64,000 nt of DNA, from the NCBI RefSeq assembly GCF_024704725.1, contig NZ_JALIQS010000002.1, positions 558,001 to 622,000 on the forward strand, in the 5' to 3' direction. Shown here piece after piece: positions 18,745 through 28,097 of the stretch. Each line of letters opens with the position of its first letter. The first letter of the stretch is position 1. The position numbers and the translations under genes are program-made. Under the pieces are notes generated by a model. It had not been told where the DNA came from and searched no databases. It was given only the letters and a program-made list of their open reading frames with translations. This DNA is from Shinella sp. CPCC 101442 (GTDB taxonomy: Bacteria > Pseudomonadota > Alphaproteobacteria > Rhizobiales > Rhizobiaceae).

Positions 18745-19176
18745 CTACCGTCGATAGCCTTCAAGTCTTAGTCCCTGCTCGGTTTCAGTGAGAGGCAACT
18801 GTCCCAGAAAGTCTATTGCCGCGCGAAGGGCGCCAATTTCCTGGGCAATTTTTGGTGGGGGCACGTCGTCCTGCCGCGGCCAAGACGCGACAACCGGGAT
18901 TTCTAGCCATTCCAGTGCACATAGTTCCCACGGCCCGTATTCCAAACTGTCGATGTAAGGTTTTGGACACGAAAGCGCAGATTCTCCCGGAAGACGCATC
19001 ACCCGAGGCTCTGGAACATCCAGAAACTTTACAATCATCTGCGTTTCCGTCGCGGACACATTTGCCCATGCCCTGAACACTTTGCGCCACTTGGTATCCG
19101 ACATCAAAGCAACAGAAAATTCGCGCTTGGCCCGGCGCGAGATGCGTCGCATCTCTTCTCGTGTATGAACGCTCAT
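18745..19176 (-). CDS. DUF6678-like protein
   Basis: About 143 residues. The core ALMSDTKWRKVFRAWANV followed by WELCALEWLEIP resembles the DUF6678 family, which has no assigned biochemical role and is often seen near polymorphic-toxin or immunity loci. ATG 19176 (MSVHTREEMRRISRRAK) is preferred over an in-frame upstream start. GC content is visibly lower than in the flanking genes, suggesting horizontal origin. The downstream alcohol dehydrogenase is convergent; the next minus-strand gene upstream is another orphan of the same style. Confidence 0.65.
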   Translation of the reverse strand: MSVHTREEMRRISRRAKREFSVALMSDTKWRKVFRAWANVSATETQMIVKFLDVPEPRVMRLPGESALSCPKPYIDSLEYGPWELCALEWLEIPVVASWPRQDDVPPPKIAQEIGALRAAIDFLGQLPLTETEQGLRLEGYRR

Positions 19177-19271
19177 ACTAGGCAGAATACGTCCGCACAG
19201 TAGCCAATTCAAGGTTCTGAATATTCAGCACCTTCGAAGACGCTGGAGGCAGCGCGTCGACAGTGGTCCAT

Positions 19272-19724
19272 TCAAGTCTGCGAAAATGTGACCTGATAGC
19301 CTTCCAATTCTTCTGGATCATCTGGCTGAAAGAACTCAACGGAAAATTTTCGATCGGGAAATTCATACGCCAACTTAACGGCATAAATTTCACGTAGGCG
19401 GCATCCTAAGATGACAAGTTTGTCTGACGTGACATCGGTGCATGCTGAATGTTGGATGTCGGCCACATGTAGATGGTTCATTACCTGTTCGATCGAGCGG
19501 CGTGTCGCTCCGGGCGCTTGTTCGAACGAACGCAGGCCATCAAGTCCAAAATCTTCCAGAAAAACATACTTCTCAAACTCTACAAAACGAGGCCAGAACA
19601 ATTCAGAGTACCCGACAGCGAGTGAAAAGTTCCCGGTATTTGCTGTCCAGTCCGCGAGGCTTATGCCTCCACCGTTGTTCCACTCCATTAGGTCCGATTT
19701 CATGCTTTCTGGAAGGTCCGACAT
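19272..19724 (-). CDS. Conserved hypothetical protein, immunity-protein-like
   Basis: A 150-residue cytoplasmic protein rich in aromatic and acidic residues. Core segments are YSELFWPRFVEFEKYVFLED, RRSIEQVMNHLHVADIQH and the C-terminal YEFPDRKFSVEFFQPDDPEE. I have a recollection of a widespread family with this pattern but no function. No toxin gene is next to it. The lower GC and isolated position next to the DUF6678-like gene suggest a small imported patch. It lies 95 bp upstream of that gene in the same direction. Confidence 0.7.
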   Translation of the reverse strand: MSDLPESMKSDLMEWNNGGGISLADWTANTGNFSLAVGYSELFWPRFVEFEKYVFLEDFGLDGLRSFEQAPGATRRSIEQVMNHLHVADIQHSACTDVTSDKLVILGCRLREIYAVKLAYEFPDRKFSVEFFQPDDPEELEGYQVTFSQT

Positions 19725-19855
19725 CTGCTCTCCTGCTCAAGATCATGCTGTGAATGCAGCTAGACTATAGCCGCTTTCCAGTGAATATGTCGTCCGCTAT
19801 CGGCCGTAAGCAGGCGTTGCGGCGGCTCAAGCACAGAGATATGTGTTCTTGCTGA

Positions 19856-20092
19856 ATGCATCAGTCGTGGAGAAACGAGATTATCAAGATAATGGTGTTG
19901 CTGCACAGCGCCAATGGCGTCGATTGGCAGTCTCCCCCCAAAGGCACAAGCCTGAAAACCTTGAGCGAAGCCGAAGAGCAAGGCTTCATCCTTATTCGAG
20001 GGGAATTTCAGAAACGCCAATTCCGTCTGACAGAAATGGGCTTCAAACATGTGGAGCACGACAAGCGGCGGCTGGAAGCTCGCAAGTCGTGA
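19856..20092 (+). CDS. Short ORF with winged-helix-like tail (possible remnant)
   Basis: A 78-residue open frame whose second half (LKTLSEAEEQGFILIRGEF then FRLTEMGFKHVEHDKRRLE) looks like helix 3 and the wing of a winged-helix DNA-binding domain, while the N-terminal part lacks the first helices. No convincing Shine-Dalgarno is seen. It may be a decayed regulator. The remaining roughly 380 bases of this gene-poor stretch (19725-20349) show nothing else that I can support. Confidence 0.3.
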   Translation: MHQSWRNEIIKIMVLLHSANGVDWQSPPKGTSLKTLSEAEEQGFILIRGEFQKRQFRLTEMGFKHVEHDKRRLEARKS

Positions 20093-20349
20093 AGCGATCT
20101 CGTCGCGCCGGTGTTCAAAGGGGAGCGATGAATGTCTCCTCAGGACTGAAAGCCGATATTATGGCAGTTTTTGCCCATCTGTTCCTTCATTGGAAGGCGG
20201 CGTTCAAGGGCCGCGAGGTATACATCACATAACCCGTCTTCGGTGCGCATCGCAGACGGCGCCGAGGAGCGCATACCTCCAACTCCGCAATTGACATTCC
20301 CTCGCCGATAACGGCCAATCGCCGGTAAATGCTGGAGGAATCGCAGTCC

Positions 20350-21000
20350 ATGTCCCATGCCGCCTATGTCTTCGATGCCTATGGCACGCTGTTCGATGTG
20401 CATGCGGCGGTGCGGCGCCATGCCGGGGATGTGGGGCCGAACTACCAGGCTTTTTCGGAAATGTGGCGCGCCAAGCAGCTGGAATATTCCTGGACGCGGG
20501 CCTTGATGGGGGCCTATGCCGATTTCTGGCAGCTGACAGAACAGGCGCTCGACTATACGTTCAAGCGCGTCGGCGGGGTCGATCCGACGCTGCGGCAGAA
20601 ACTGCTCGATGCCTATTGGAAGCTCGACTGCTATCCGGAAGTGCCTGCCGTCCTCAAGGCGCTGAAGAGCCGCGGCGCGCATATCGCCATCCTGTCGAAC
20701 GGCTCGCCGTCCATGCTCGCCTCGGCGGTGAGGAATGCCGCCCTCGATACCGTCATCGACGACATCTTCTCCGTCGATGCGCTGAAGACCTACAAGACCG
20801 CGCCCAGCGTCTACGATCTCGTCACGACGAACTACCGGCTCTATCCCAACGTCGTCTCCTTCCAGTCCTCCAACCGCTGGGACATTGCCGGCGCCACGAA
20901 ATTCGGCTTCCGCACCGTCTGGATCAACCGCGCCAACATGCCGGACGAATATTTCGACCTCGGCCCGTCGCTGATCCTGCCCTCGCTCGAAAGCCTCTGA
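20350..21000 (+). CDS. Haloacid dehalogenase, type II (HAD superfamily)
   Basis: A 216-residue HAD hydrolase expected to remove halide from 2-haloacids by an aspartyl-ester mechanism. The nucleophile is in [14 protein letters not shown]; motif II is AILSNGSP, motif III the Lys in [13 protein letters not shown], and motif IV the [14 protein letters not shown] segment. The usual form of the last motif has Ala or Gly where this has Arg, so specificity may differ. ATG 20350 has GGAGGA nine bases upstream. The next gene starts one base after its stop, so they are co-transcribed. Confidence 0.88.
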   Translation: MSHAAYVFDAYGTLFDVHAAVRRHAGDVGPNYQAFSEMWRAKQLEYSWTRALMGAYADFWQLTEQALDYTFKRVGGVDPTLRQKLLDAYWKLDCYPEVPAVLKALKSRGAHIAILSNGSPSMLASAVRNAALDTVIDDIFSVDALKTYKTAPSVYDLVTTNYRLYPNVVSFQSSNRWDIAGATKFGFRTVWINRANMPDEYFDLGPSLILPSLESL

Positions 21001-21001
21001 C

Positions 21002-21775
21002 ATGGCGTGGTCTGCCGCCCAATATCTGAAATTCGAAGACGAGCGCACGCGCCCGGCCCGCGATCTGCTCGCCCAGGTGCCCGCCGATCTCGTCGCCGGC
21101 CTGGTCTTCGACCTCGGCTGCGGCCCCGGCAACTCCACGGAACTGCTGGCCGCGCGCTTTCCCGGCCGCGGCGTCAAGGGCGTCGACAATGCGGCGGACA
21201 TGCTGAGGGCCGCCCGCCAGCGCCTGCCGGGTATCGATTTCGTCGAATGCGACCTGGCGACATGGCGCCCGCCGATGCCTTCCGCCCTGCTCTACGCCAA
21301 CGCCGTCTTCCAGTGGCTGCCGGATCACATCACGCTTCTGGCCGAGCTGATGGACGGCCTGCGCCCCGGCGGCGTGCTGGCCGTGCAGATGCCAGACAAC
21401 CTATGCGAGCCCTCCCACCTGCTGATGGAGGAAAGCGCGCTGGCCGGCCCCTGGAAAAGCGCCTTCGAGACGGGGACACCGCGCCGCAAGCCGCTCCCCG
21501 CGCCTGCCGCCTATATGGATGCACTCGGTCCGAAGGCCGCGCGCGTGGACGTCTGGCACACGGCCTACAATCATCCTATGGCCGATGCCGCCGCGATCGT
21601 GGAGTGGGTGAAAGGCACGGGGCTCAGGCCCTATCTTGACCGCATTCCGGCCGAGCAGCGCGACGGTTTCCTCGCGGACTACGAGAGCCGCATCGCCAGG
21701 GCCTATGCGCCGATGGCGGATGGCCGGCGGTTGCTGCGCTTTCCGCGGCTGTTCATCGTGGCTGTGAAAGGCTGA
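21002..21775 (+). CDS. tam: Trans-aconitate 2-methyltransferase
   Basis: A 257-residue SAM-dependent methyltransferase that esterifies trans-aconitate, a spontaneous by-product that inhibits aconitase. The family start ([20 protein letters not shown]), the SAM motif [16 protein letters not shown], and [10 protein letters not shown] followed by the tail YPG-like [15 protein letters not shown] all match. It starts one base after the stop of the dehalogenase gene. No unusual features. Confidence 0.92.
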   Translation: MAWSAAQYLKFEDERTRPARDLLAQVPADLVAGLVFDLGCGPGNSTELLAARFPGRGVKGVDNAADMLRAARQRLPGIDFVECDLATWRPPMPSALLYANAVFQWLPDHITLLAELMDGLRPGGVLAVQMPDNLCEPSHLLMEESALAGPWKSAFETGTPRRKPLPAPAAYMDALGPKAARVDVWHTAYNHPMADAAAIVEWVKGTGLRPYLDRIPAEQRDGFLADYESRIARAYAPMADGRRLLRFPRLFIVAVKG

Positions 21776-21844
21776 AGGACGAAGGCGAGGGAACGACGTC
21801 CCCCGCCTCCATAGTTTCCGATCGAAAAGACTTGCCCGCGACGC

Positions 21845-23422
21845 CTAGCGCCGCAGGCTGCCGAGAATGCCGCGCACCAGCGCACGGCCAAGCGAGGACG
21901 CGACGGTTCGCGCCACGGATTTCATCGCCGCTTCCGCGACCGTCTCGCGCTGATAGCCGGCGCGGGGCTTTGCCTGCTTGGGCGCGGAGGGGGCGGCCGG
22001 CTCGTCGTCGCCGAAGCCGGGCAAGGTCCAGCGGCTGCCGCCGGAGGGTTGCTCGGCGGGCTGCTCGGCCTGCGCCTGCTCCTGGGCCGCCACCGAATCG
22101 GCGGCCTTCTTGGCGCGCGCCATGAGGATCTCGTAGGCGGATTCGCGGTCGAAATCCTCGTCGTAGAGGCCGGCGACCGGGCTGACGCTCATGATCTGCT
22201 TGCGCTCGGCATCCGTGACGGGCCCGAGGCGCGAGGCCGGCGGGCGGATCAACGTGCGTTCCACCATCGAGGGGGCGCCCTTGCCCTCCAGCGTCGAGAC
22301 CAGTGCCTCGCCGGTGCCGAGATTGGTGATGACGGTGGCGCAGTCGAATTCCGGATTGGGTCGGAACGTATCGGCCGCCGTCTTCACCGCCTTCTGCTCG
22401 CGCGGCGTATAGGCGCGCAGCGCGTGCTGCACGCGGTTGCCGAGCTGGGCGAGCACGGTTTCCGGCACGTCGAGCGGGTTCTGCGTGACGAAATAGACGC
22501 CGACGCCCTTGGAGCGGATGAGGCGCACGACCTGCTCGACACGCTCGGTCAGCACTTTTGGCGCATCGTTGAAGAGAAGGTGGGCCTCGTCGAAGAAGAA
22601 CACCAGCTTGGGCCTTTCCGGGTCGCCCACTTCCGGCAGCACTTCGAAGAGCTCGGAGAGCATCCACAGCAGGAAGGTGCCGTAGAGGCGCGGGTTCATC
22701 ATCAGCTTGTCGGCGGCGAGCACCGAGATCGCGCCACGGCCGTCATTGGTGGTGCGCATGATGTCGGAGATCTTCAGCGCCGGCTCGCCGAAAAAGTGTT
22801 CGGCGCCCTGCTGTTCGAGGATCAGCAGTTCGCGCTGGATCGAGCCGACGGATGCCTTGGAGATGAAGCCGAACTGGTTGGACAGCGTCGTGGCGTTTTC
22901 GCCCATATAGTTGAGCAGCGCCTGGAAATCCTTGAGGTCGAGCAGCGGCAGGCCGCCCTGGTCGGCGATCTTGAAGGCAATGTTGATGACGCCTTCCTGC
23001 GCGTCCGTCGCATTCATCAGGCGCGACAGCAAAAGCGGCCCCATCTCGGACATGGTGGTGCGGACGCGGTGGCCCTTCTCGCCATAGAGATCCCAGAAGA
23101 TGACGGGGAATTCCTGGAAATCGTAGGGGGTGAGCCCGATCTGGTCGGCGCGCTTCTGGAGAAAGTCCTTCGGCTCGCCCATCGCGCCGATGCCCGAAAG
23201 GTCGCCCTTCACGTCGGCGCAGAACACCGGCACGCCGGCATTGGAAAAACCCTCGGCGAGGATCTGCAGCGTCACCGTCTTGCCGGTGCCGGTCGCGCCC
23301 GTCACGAGGCCGTGGCGGTTGCCGAACTTCAATTCCAGATATTCCGGCTTGTTGTTGGTGTCATCAGGCTTGCGGCTGGTGCCGATATAGAGCTTGCCGT
23401 CCTGAAGAATGGAATCCGCCAC
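21845..23422 (-). CDS. HerA-like ATPase, YjgR/DUF853 family
   Basis: A 525-residue P-loop ATPase of the FtsK/HerA type. Walker A is [14 protein letters not shown] near residue 40 and Walker [13 protein letters not shown] near 268; a conserved [20 protein letters not shown] segment follows. The tail (about residues 440-490) is Ala/Gln/Pro-rich and variable. The cellular role of this family is not established. The start is GTG 23422, with GGGAG about ten bases upstream. It is divergent from the small gene at 23644. Confidence 0.9.
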   Translation of the reverse strand: MADSILQDGKLYIGTSRKPDDTNNKPEYLELKFGNRHGLVTGATGTGKTVTLQILAEGFSNAGVPVFCADVKGDLSGIGAMGEPKDFLQKRADQIGLTPYDFQEFPVIFWDLYGEKGHRVRTTMSEMGPLLLSRLMNATDAQEGVINIAFKIADQGGLPLLDLKDFQALLNYMGENATTLSNQFGFISKASVGSIQRELLILEQQGAEHFFGEPALKISDIMRTTNDGRGAISVLAADKLMMNPRLYGTFLLWMLSELFEVLPEVGDPERPKLVFFFDEAHLLFNDAPKVLTERVEQVVRLIRSKGVGVYFVTQNPLDVPETVLAQLGNRVQHALRAYTPREQKAVKTAADTFRPNPEFDCATVITNLGTGEALVSTLEGKGAPSMVERTLIRPPASRLGPVTDAERKQIMSVSPVAGLYDEDFDRESAYEILMARAKKAADSVAAQEQAQAEQPAEQPSGGSRWTLPGFGDDEPAAPSAPKQAKPRAGYQRETVAEAAMKSVARTVASSLGRALVRGILGSLRR

Positions 23423-23609
23423 GTTGAAAACTCCCTGACTGCCGGGTTCCCGTCAGAAGCGGACTGCCGCGTCAAAACGGTTTTCATTGAATCGTCTCAG
23501 CCAAGTTATAAGGATAGTCCGGCACGGGAACAACACGATTTCAAGGCCTTCGTGCCCTTGCCCCGACATGTGCCAAACCGGCTTGAATTTGCCGGGAAGT
23601 TCATTTACC

Positions 23610-23625
23610 TTGACGTTAACGTCAA
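23610..23625. promoter_or_regulatory. Perfect 16-bp palindrome, MerR-type operator candidate
   Basis: TTGACGTTAACGTCAA is an exact palindrome located 18 bp before the ATG at 23644 and just before its GGAGG. The pattern resembles operators of MerR-family regulators of the LiuR type (TTgACGTnnACGTcAA). The regulator is not in the window. Confidence 0.6.
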
Positions 23626-23643
23626 TTTTTCGGAGGACTTTCC

Positions 23644-24036
23644 ATGAACGATCTCGTTACCCGCGTTGCCAATGCCGTTGGCATCGATGCGGCCCTTGCT
23701 GAAAAGGCCATCGGCATGATGCTCGGCTTCCTGCAGCGCGAAGCCGCCGACGGCCCGGTTGCCAAGATGATCGAATCCATTCCCGGCGCTTCCGAACTGG
23801 TGGCCCAGTACAATGGCGAAGGCACCGGCGGCGGCGGCCTGCTCGGCGGCCTGATGAGCGCCATCGGCGGCGGTGGCATCATGGGTCTCGGCCAGCAGCT
23901 GATGAGCCAGGGCCTCGGCATGGGCGAAATCTCCGGCCTCGCCAAGGAAACGCTCGCTGTAGCCCGCGAACATGCCGGCGCCGACGTGGTCGACGAAGTC
24001 GTCGCCTCCGTGCCGGGCCTCAGCCAGTTCGTCTGA
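23644..24036 (+). CDS. Conserved hypothetical Gly-rich protein
   Basis: A 130-residue protein with no signal peptide, with an alpha-helical N-terminus (MNDLVTRVANAVGIDAALAE), a Gly-rich middle (EGTGGGGLLGGLMSAIGGGG) and a helical C-terminus (HAGADVVDEVVASVPGLSQF). The layout is similar to DUF2267/DUF2780-type proteins, but I cannot confirm it. GGAGGA lies nine bases before ATG. A perfect palindrome sits immediately upstream, so its expression is likely regulated by an outside factor. Confidence 0.75.
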   Translation: MNDLVTRVANAVGIDAALAEKAIGMMLGFLQREAADGPVAKMIESIPGASELVAQYNGEGTGGGGLLGGLMSAIGGGGIMGLGQQLMSQGLGMGEISGLAKETLAVAREHAGADVVDEVVASVPGLSQFV

Positions 24037-24076
24037 TTCTCACCCCTGCCATCCCGCGTCCGCGCGGGATGGCCTT

Positions 24077-24589
24077 TCACGCGCTGCCTTGGGATTTCAA
24101 CCATTTGCGCAATCGTCCGCGCGCATTGGCATAGGGTGACGACGTATTGAACTGGATCATCCGGCCCATCGTCCATTGCTCATACCAGGGACGGCCGTAA
24201 AGCACCGCATCGTCCTGCCGGCCAATGGCCTCGACGATCTGCCCCTTCGCCGTCTCAAGACGCGCGACAAGTTCGGGATAGGGGATATCCGCGTAATCGC
24301 GGTAGAATTTCCCCGCGAGCTTTCCAAGCTCGTTCCATTTGAAGCCCGTTTCCGGAAAGTCGACCGGCTGGCCCGCCGCATCCCGATCCAGCCATTTCAG
24401 TACGAGTTCGTTCCAACCGGTAAGGTAGGCCACGAGATCCGACGGGCTCATCAGCGTGCCCTTTGCGTGTCCGTCCATCGTGCGTGCATGGACGAGATCC
24501 GGCTCGACATCGTCGAGCGTCTTCCGGAGCTTGCCGAATTCCAGCGCGATGGCGGCGAGCAGTTCGTCCTTGGTCTGCGGAACGGCCAT
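24077..24589 (-). CDS. ClbS/DfsB family four-helix bundle protein (DUF1706)
   Basis: A 170-residue protein whose start MAVPQTKDELLAAIALEFGK and later VAYLTGWNELVLKWLDRD, FYRDYADIPYPELVARLE and WTMGRMIQFNTSSPYANARG match the DinB-like ClbS/DfsB family. ClbS protects colibactin producers by inactivating the electrophilic toxin, so a detoxifying role is possible but only inferred; most homologues have no tested substrate. It follows the MFS transporter gene by seven bases, so efflux and inactivation may be co-expressed. Confidence 0.85.
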   Translation of the reverse strand: MAVPQTKDELLAAIALEFGKLRKTLDDVEPDLVHARTMDGHAKGTLMSPSDLVAYLTGWNELVLKWLDRDAAGQPVDFPETGFKWNELGKLAGKFYRDYADIPYPELVARLETAKGQIVEAIGRQDDAVLYGRPWYEQWTMGRMIQFNTSSPYANARGRLRKWLKSQGSA

Positions 24590-24596
24590 GGCGGCT

Positions 24597-25751
24597 TTAG
24601 CGCTTGCGCGTCAGAACCAGCAATGCCGTAAACGCGGCAAGGCCGAGGCCGACCGAGAGCGGCCCGGCCTTCGGCCCGCCGGCTTCCATGATCGCGCCGG
24701 TCAGGCCAGAGCCAGTGGCGCTGCCCGCGGCATAGACGAGCGCGAAGGCGGCCGAACCCGCCACCAGCATGGAGCCGCTGTAGCGTTCGCCGAGCATGGT
24801 GAGCGCGCAGGTATAGAGCGAGAAGATGGCCGTTCCCATCACCGCCAGAAGAGCCAGGATCGCGATTTCCGACGTCATCAGCGGTAGGATGAGATAGCTC
24901 GTAGCGGCAACGACGACAGTCGCGAGCGCCACCCGTTCCCGCGGCAGCTTGTCGAGCAGCACGCCGATGAAGGGCTGGGCAAGCGCGGTGGGCAGCGCCA
25001 TCACCGTCACGGTGATGGCGGCGAAGGCTTCGCTATAGCCCATCTTGACGAAATAGACTGGCATGGCGGAAATCGCCGCGATATCGGCGAAACCGAAGAC
25101 ATAGACCATGCCGACCAGGATGGGCGCCGCCTTGAAGAAGCGGAAGACATCGGCCGTCGAGGACGGTTCCGGTACCGTCCTGGTCGAGAACATCAGCATG
25201 GCGGTGGCGAAGGCTACGATGGCAAGATAGACGGCCGTCAGCGCAAAGCCGAGCCCCCCGGCGCTGCCGAACAGCGGAATGGCGAGCGGACCGGCGGCGA
25301 ACCCGCCGCAGATGCCCATGCCGTAGAGGCCGGAGACGCGACCGCGCAGACGATCCGGGCAGGCGGCATTCAGCCAGGCTTCGCCGAGCATGAAGATGAT
25401 GCTGGCGAAGAAGCCGAGCAGGAAGCGGGCAATGCCCCAGACGGCAAAGGACGACGTGGCCGCGAAGGTGGCAAGGCAAAGCGAGCAGATAACGAGGCTG
25501 AAGATGATCAGCCGGTCGGGCCGCCAGCGCGCTGTGAGACTGCCGACGAGCAGCGTCGAAGCGCCCATGCCGCCGGCATAGGCGATGGCGTTGACGCCGA
25601 TCATCGACGACGAGTAGCCGCGCGCCTCCAGCGTCAGCGAGACAAGCGGATAGGTGAGCCCCTGCGCCACGGAAAACGCGGTCGCGCCAAGCACGACGGC
25701 GATAATGGCCGACCAGTCCGGCGCGAGGACGGTTGAAGACGAGGACTGCAT
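24597..25751 (-). CDS. MFS transporter (12-helix, drug/sugar efflux type)
   Basis: A 384-residue major facilitator protein with about twelve helices. The MFS motif region lies around VGSLTARWRPDRLIIFSLV between helices 2 and 3. The start at ATG 25751 (MQSSSSTVLAPDW) is preferred over an upstream one, because the latter would add a non-hydrophobic 33-residue lead. It is of YcaD-like form. Substrate unknown. It is the first gene of an operon with the ClbS-like gene. Confidence 0.85.
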   Translation of the reverse strand: MQSSSSTVLAPDWSAIIAVVLGATAFSVAQGLTYPLVSLTLEARGYSSSMIGVNAIAYAGGMGASTLLVGSLTARWRPDRLIIFSLVICSLCLATFAATSSFAVWGIARFLLGFFASIIFMLGEAWLNAACPDRLRGRVSGLYGMGICGGFAAGPLAIPLFGSAGGLGFALTAVYLAIVAFATAMLMFSTRTVPEPSSTADVFRFFKAAPILVGMVYVFGFADIAAISAMPVYFVKMGYSEAFAAITVTVMALPTALAQPFIGVLLDKLPRERVALATVVVAATSYLILPLMTSEIAILALLAVMGTAIFSLYTCALTMLGERYSGSMLVAGSAAFALVYAAGSATGSGLTGAIMEAGGPKAGPLSVGLGLAAFTALLVLTRKR

Positions 25752-25871
25752 GAGGGGCTCCCTGCCGCAAGCGTGGCGGCGCGACACCCATACATGCCCG
25801 GCGGCATTTTGGAAAGACGGCCTCGCCTTTCGGCGTGGTCGGCGGGGCACGATGCGCCCCGCCTAAGCCTG

Positions 25872-26705
25872 TCAGGCCGCGTGGTCCCACACAGGCGCAA
25901 GGCCATCCGGGCTGACGATGCGGCCGTCGGGGCGGGCGAGTTTGTGGATGCGCGCCACCTCCTCGGCCGTCAGCGCGAAGTCGAAGATGTCGAGGTTTTC
26001 GGCAAGCCTCGCCTGCGTCGACGTCTTGGTGAGCGCCACCACCTCCGGCTGCTGGATCAGCCAGCGCAGCGCAACCTGGGCGGCGGATTTGCCATGCGCC
26101 AAACCGATCTCCTTCAGCACCGGATCGTTCGGCACCTTGCCATCGGCCATGGCGAAATAGGCGGTCAGCGCCATGCCGTGGCTTTCGGTTGCTTCCCGCA
26201 CCTTCGTCTGGTCGAGGAAAGGATGATACTCGACCTGATTGGTGGCAAGCGGTGCTGCGCTGAGGCGAACGGCTTCGGCCACCAGTGCGGTGTTGAAATT
26301 GCTGACGCCGATATGCCTGGCAAGACCGCGTTCACGCACGGCGTTGAGTTCGGCGATCTGCACCTCCAGCGGCACCGCCTCGTTCGGCCAGTGCAGCAGG
26401 AGGAGATCGACATGGTCGGTCTTCAGCTTGTGCAGGCTCTCCTCGACGGAGGCGGCGAAGGCATCCTTGCCATAGTTCGCCACCCAGACCTTGGTGGTGA
26501 GAAAGATGTTTTGGCGGGCGATACCGGATTGCCGGATGGCCTCGCCCACGGCTGCCTCGTTCTCGTAGATCTGGGCGGTATCGACATGGGTGAAACCGGT
26601 CCGGAGCGCCTTCGGCAGGATCGAGAGGACGTCTGTTTCCGGCATGCGGAAGGTTCCGAAGCCGAGTTGGGGAATGTGGGCGCCATTGGCGTTGACGGTT
26701 TTCAT
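25872..26705 (-). CDS. Aldo/keto reductase (DkgA/DkgB type)
   Basis: A 277-residue NADPH-dependent carbonyl reductase. The catalytic tetrad is visible: Asp and Tyr in HVDTAQIYENEAAVG, Lys in TTKVWVANYG, His in LLLLHWPNEAVP. The cofactor end is VALTKTSTQARLAENLDIFD. The segment normally reading YCPLARG is YFAMADGKV, which is unusual. AAGGAG precedes ATG 26705 by six bases. It lies 58 bp downstream of an MFS gene and probably belongs to the same transcript, controlled by the divergent LysR regulator. Confidence 0.9.
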   Translation of the reverse strand: MKTVNANGAHIPQLGFGTFRMPETDVLSILPKALRTGFTHVDTAQIYENEAAVGEAIRQSGIARQNIFLTTKVWVANYGKDAFAASVEESLHKLKTDHVDLLLLHWPNEAVPLEVQIAELNAVRERGLARHIGVSNFNTALVAEAVRLSAAPLATNQVEYHPFLDQTKVREATESHGMALTAYFAMADGKVPNDPVLKEIGLAHGKSAAQVALRWLIQQPEVVALTKTSTQARLAENLDIFDFALTAEEVARIHKLARPDGRIVSPDGLAPVWDHAA

Positions 26706-26763
26706 GGAAAGTCTCCTTGTGAGGCTGGCGGACCGCCGGCGTCGAGCCGGCGGGGTGAAGGCT

Positions 26764-27957
26764 TCAGGCCGGCTGGCAGGCGGCGTCCGGGTGGCTGCGC
26801 TCGCGCCGGTCAAGCGCGACGCTGAACAAGGTGAGGCCAAGTGCCCCGGCGACGAGGATGGCGCCGACCCAGGGCGTTGCGCCCAGACCGAGCGGCGAAG
26901 CGACGACGAGCCCGCCGATCCAGGCGCCGGCGGCGATGCCGAGGTTGAAGGCGGCGATGTTGAGCGCCGAGGCGACGTCGATTGCCGCCGGGCGATGGCG
27001 CTTTGCGATATCGACCACATAGAGCTGCAGGCCAGGCACGGTGGCGAAGGACAGGAAACCGAGCGCGGCAAGCGTGATGAGGACGAAGATCGGCGACGGC
27101 GCGGTGAAAGTCAGCAAGACGAGAACCGCCGCCTGAAGGGCGAAGAGCACGACGAGCGCTTTCACGGGGTCCTTGTCCGCGACCTTGCCGCCGATGATGT
27201 TGCCGAAGGCGATGGCCGCGCCATAGAGCACCAGCACGAGGCTGACCGTGTTGGCGGAAAAGCCGGTGATCTCCTGCAGCAGCGGCGAAAGGAAGGTGAA
27301 GGTCACGAAGGTGCCGCCATAGCCAAGCGCCGTCATGGCGAAGACGAGGAGCAGGCGGCTGGAGCCAAGCACGCGCACCTGCTCCATGAGGCCGGCCGGC
27401 TTTTCGCGCTTGAGATTGGACGGCAGCAGGAGGGCGATGGCCGCGAAAGCGACGAGGCCGAGAGCGGCCACGGCCCAGAAGGTGGCGCGCCAGCCAAAGG
27501 TCTGGCCGATGAAGGTGCCGAGCGGCACGCCGGTGACGATGGCGACGGTCAGCCCCATGAACATCATGGCGATGGCGGATGCGCGACGATCGGGCGCCAC
27601 CAGATCGGCGGCGATGGTGGCGCCGACCGAGAAGAAGACGCCATGCGCGAAGGCCGAAAGCACGCGGCCGACAAGCAGCATGCCGTAGCTCGGCGAAAGG
27701 GCCGCGAGCGCATTGCCGGCGATGAAGAGAGCCATCAGGCCGAGCAACAGCGGCTTGCGGCCGAGCCTGCCGGTCAGGGCGGTGAGCACCGGTGCACCGA
27801 ACGTGACGCCGAGCGCGTAGACGGAGACGATGAGGCCGGCGAGCGGCAGGGTGATGTGGAGATCGGAGGCAACGGTCGGCAGCAGGCCGACGATCACGAA
27901 TTCGGTGGTGCCGATCGCGTAGGCCGCGACGGTCAGGGCAAAGAGGGCGAGAGGCAT
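26764..27957 (-). CDS. MFS transporter, DHA1 family (AraJ/YdhP-like)
   Basis: A 397-residue protein with about twelve helices; the start is MPLALFALTVAAYAIGTTEF, typical for this subgroup, and the A-motif region is LTGRLGRKPLLLG. The central loop has basic residues (PSNLKREKPAG). Members export sugars, purines or drugs; the substrate is unknown here. It is divergent from the LysR regulator at 28098, whose operator-like repeat sits in the 140-bp gap. The downstream aldo/keto reductase is likely in the same transcript. Confidence 0.9.
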   Translation of the reverse strand: MPLALFALTVAAYAIGTTEFVIVGLLPTVASDLHITLPLAGLIVSVYALGVTFGAPVLTALTGRLGRKPLLLGLMALFIAGNALAALSPSYGMLLVGRVLSAFAHGVFFSVGATIAADLVAPDRRASAIAMMFMGLTVAIVTGVPLGTFIGQTFGWRATFWAVAALGLVAFAAIALLLPSNLKREKPAGLMEQVRVLGSSRLLLVFAMTALGYGGTFVTFTFLSPLLQEITGFSANTVSLVLVLYGAAIAFGNIIGGKVADKDPVKALVVLFALQAAVLVLLTFTAPSPIFVLITLAALGFLSFATVPGLQLYVVDIAKRHRPAAIDVASALNIAAFNLGIAAGAWIGGLVVASPLGLGATPWVGAILVAGALGLTLFSVALDRRERSHPDAACQPA

Positions 27958-28072
27958 GGCGGATCCCTGCGTCCGGCGCGGGGCCGGACGTCCTGTTGGG
28001 TTGATTGCTGGTTCGGGACGGAATATGGCGCCAAGCCACTTGCGCGTTAATCCGGATATATCGATAAATATA

Positions 28073-28089
28073 TGTGAAACGAATTCACA
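28073..28089. promoter_or_regulatory. LysR-type inverted repeat
   Basis: TGTGAA-N5-TTCACA (28073-28089) lies nine bp before the ATG of the LysR gene and close to an AT-rich promoter-like segment (ATATATCGATAAATATAT, about 28057-28074). It is a probable site for self-regulation and control of the divergent transporter. Confidence 0.5.
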
Positions 28090-28097
28090 GGTGAGAC

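Noticed and set aside
20128-20232. A 34-codon ORF with a purine-rich sequence just before its ATG
   Set aside because: The spacing to the ATG is too short and there is no family likeness or context; it could be chance in a decayed stretch.
22049-23647. A 532-codon open frame antisense to the HerA-like ATPase gene
   Set aside because: Shadow frame; Walker motifs and conserved segments are all on the minus-strand protein.
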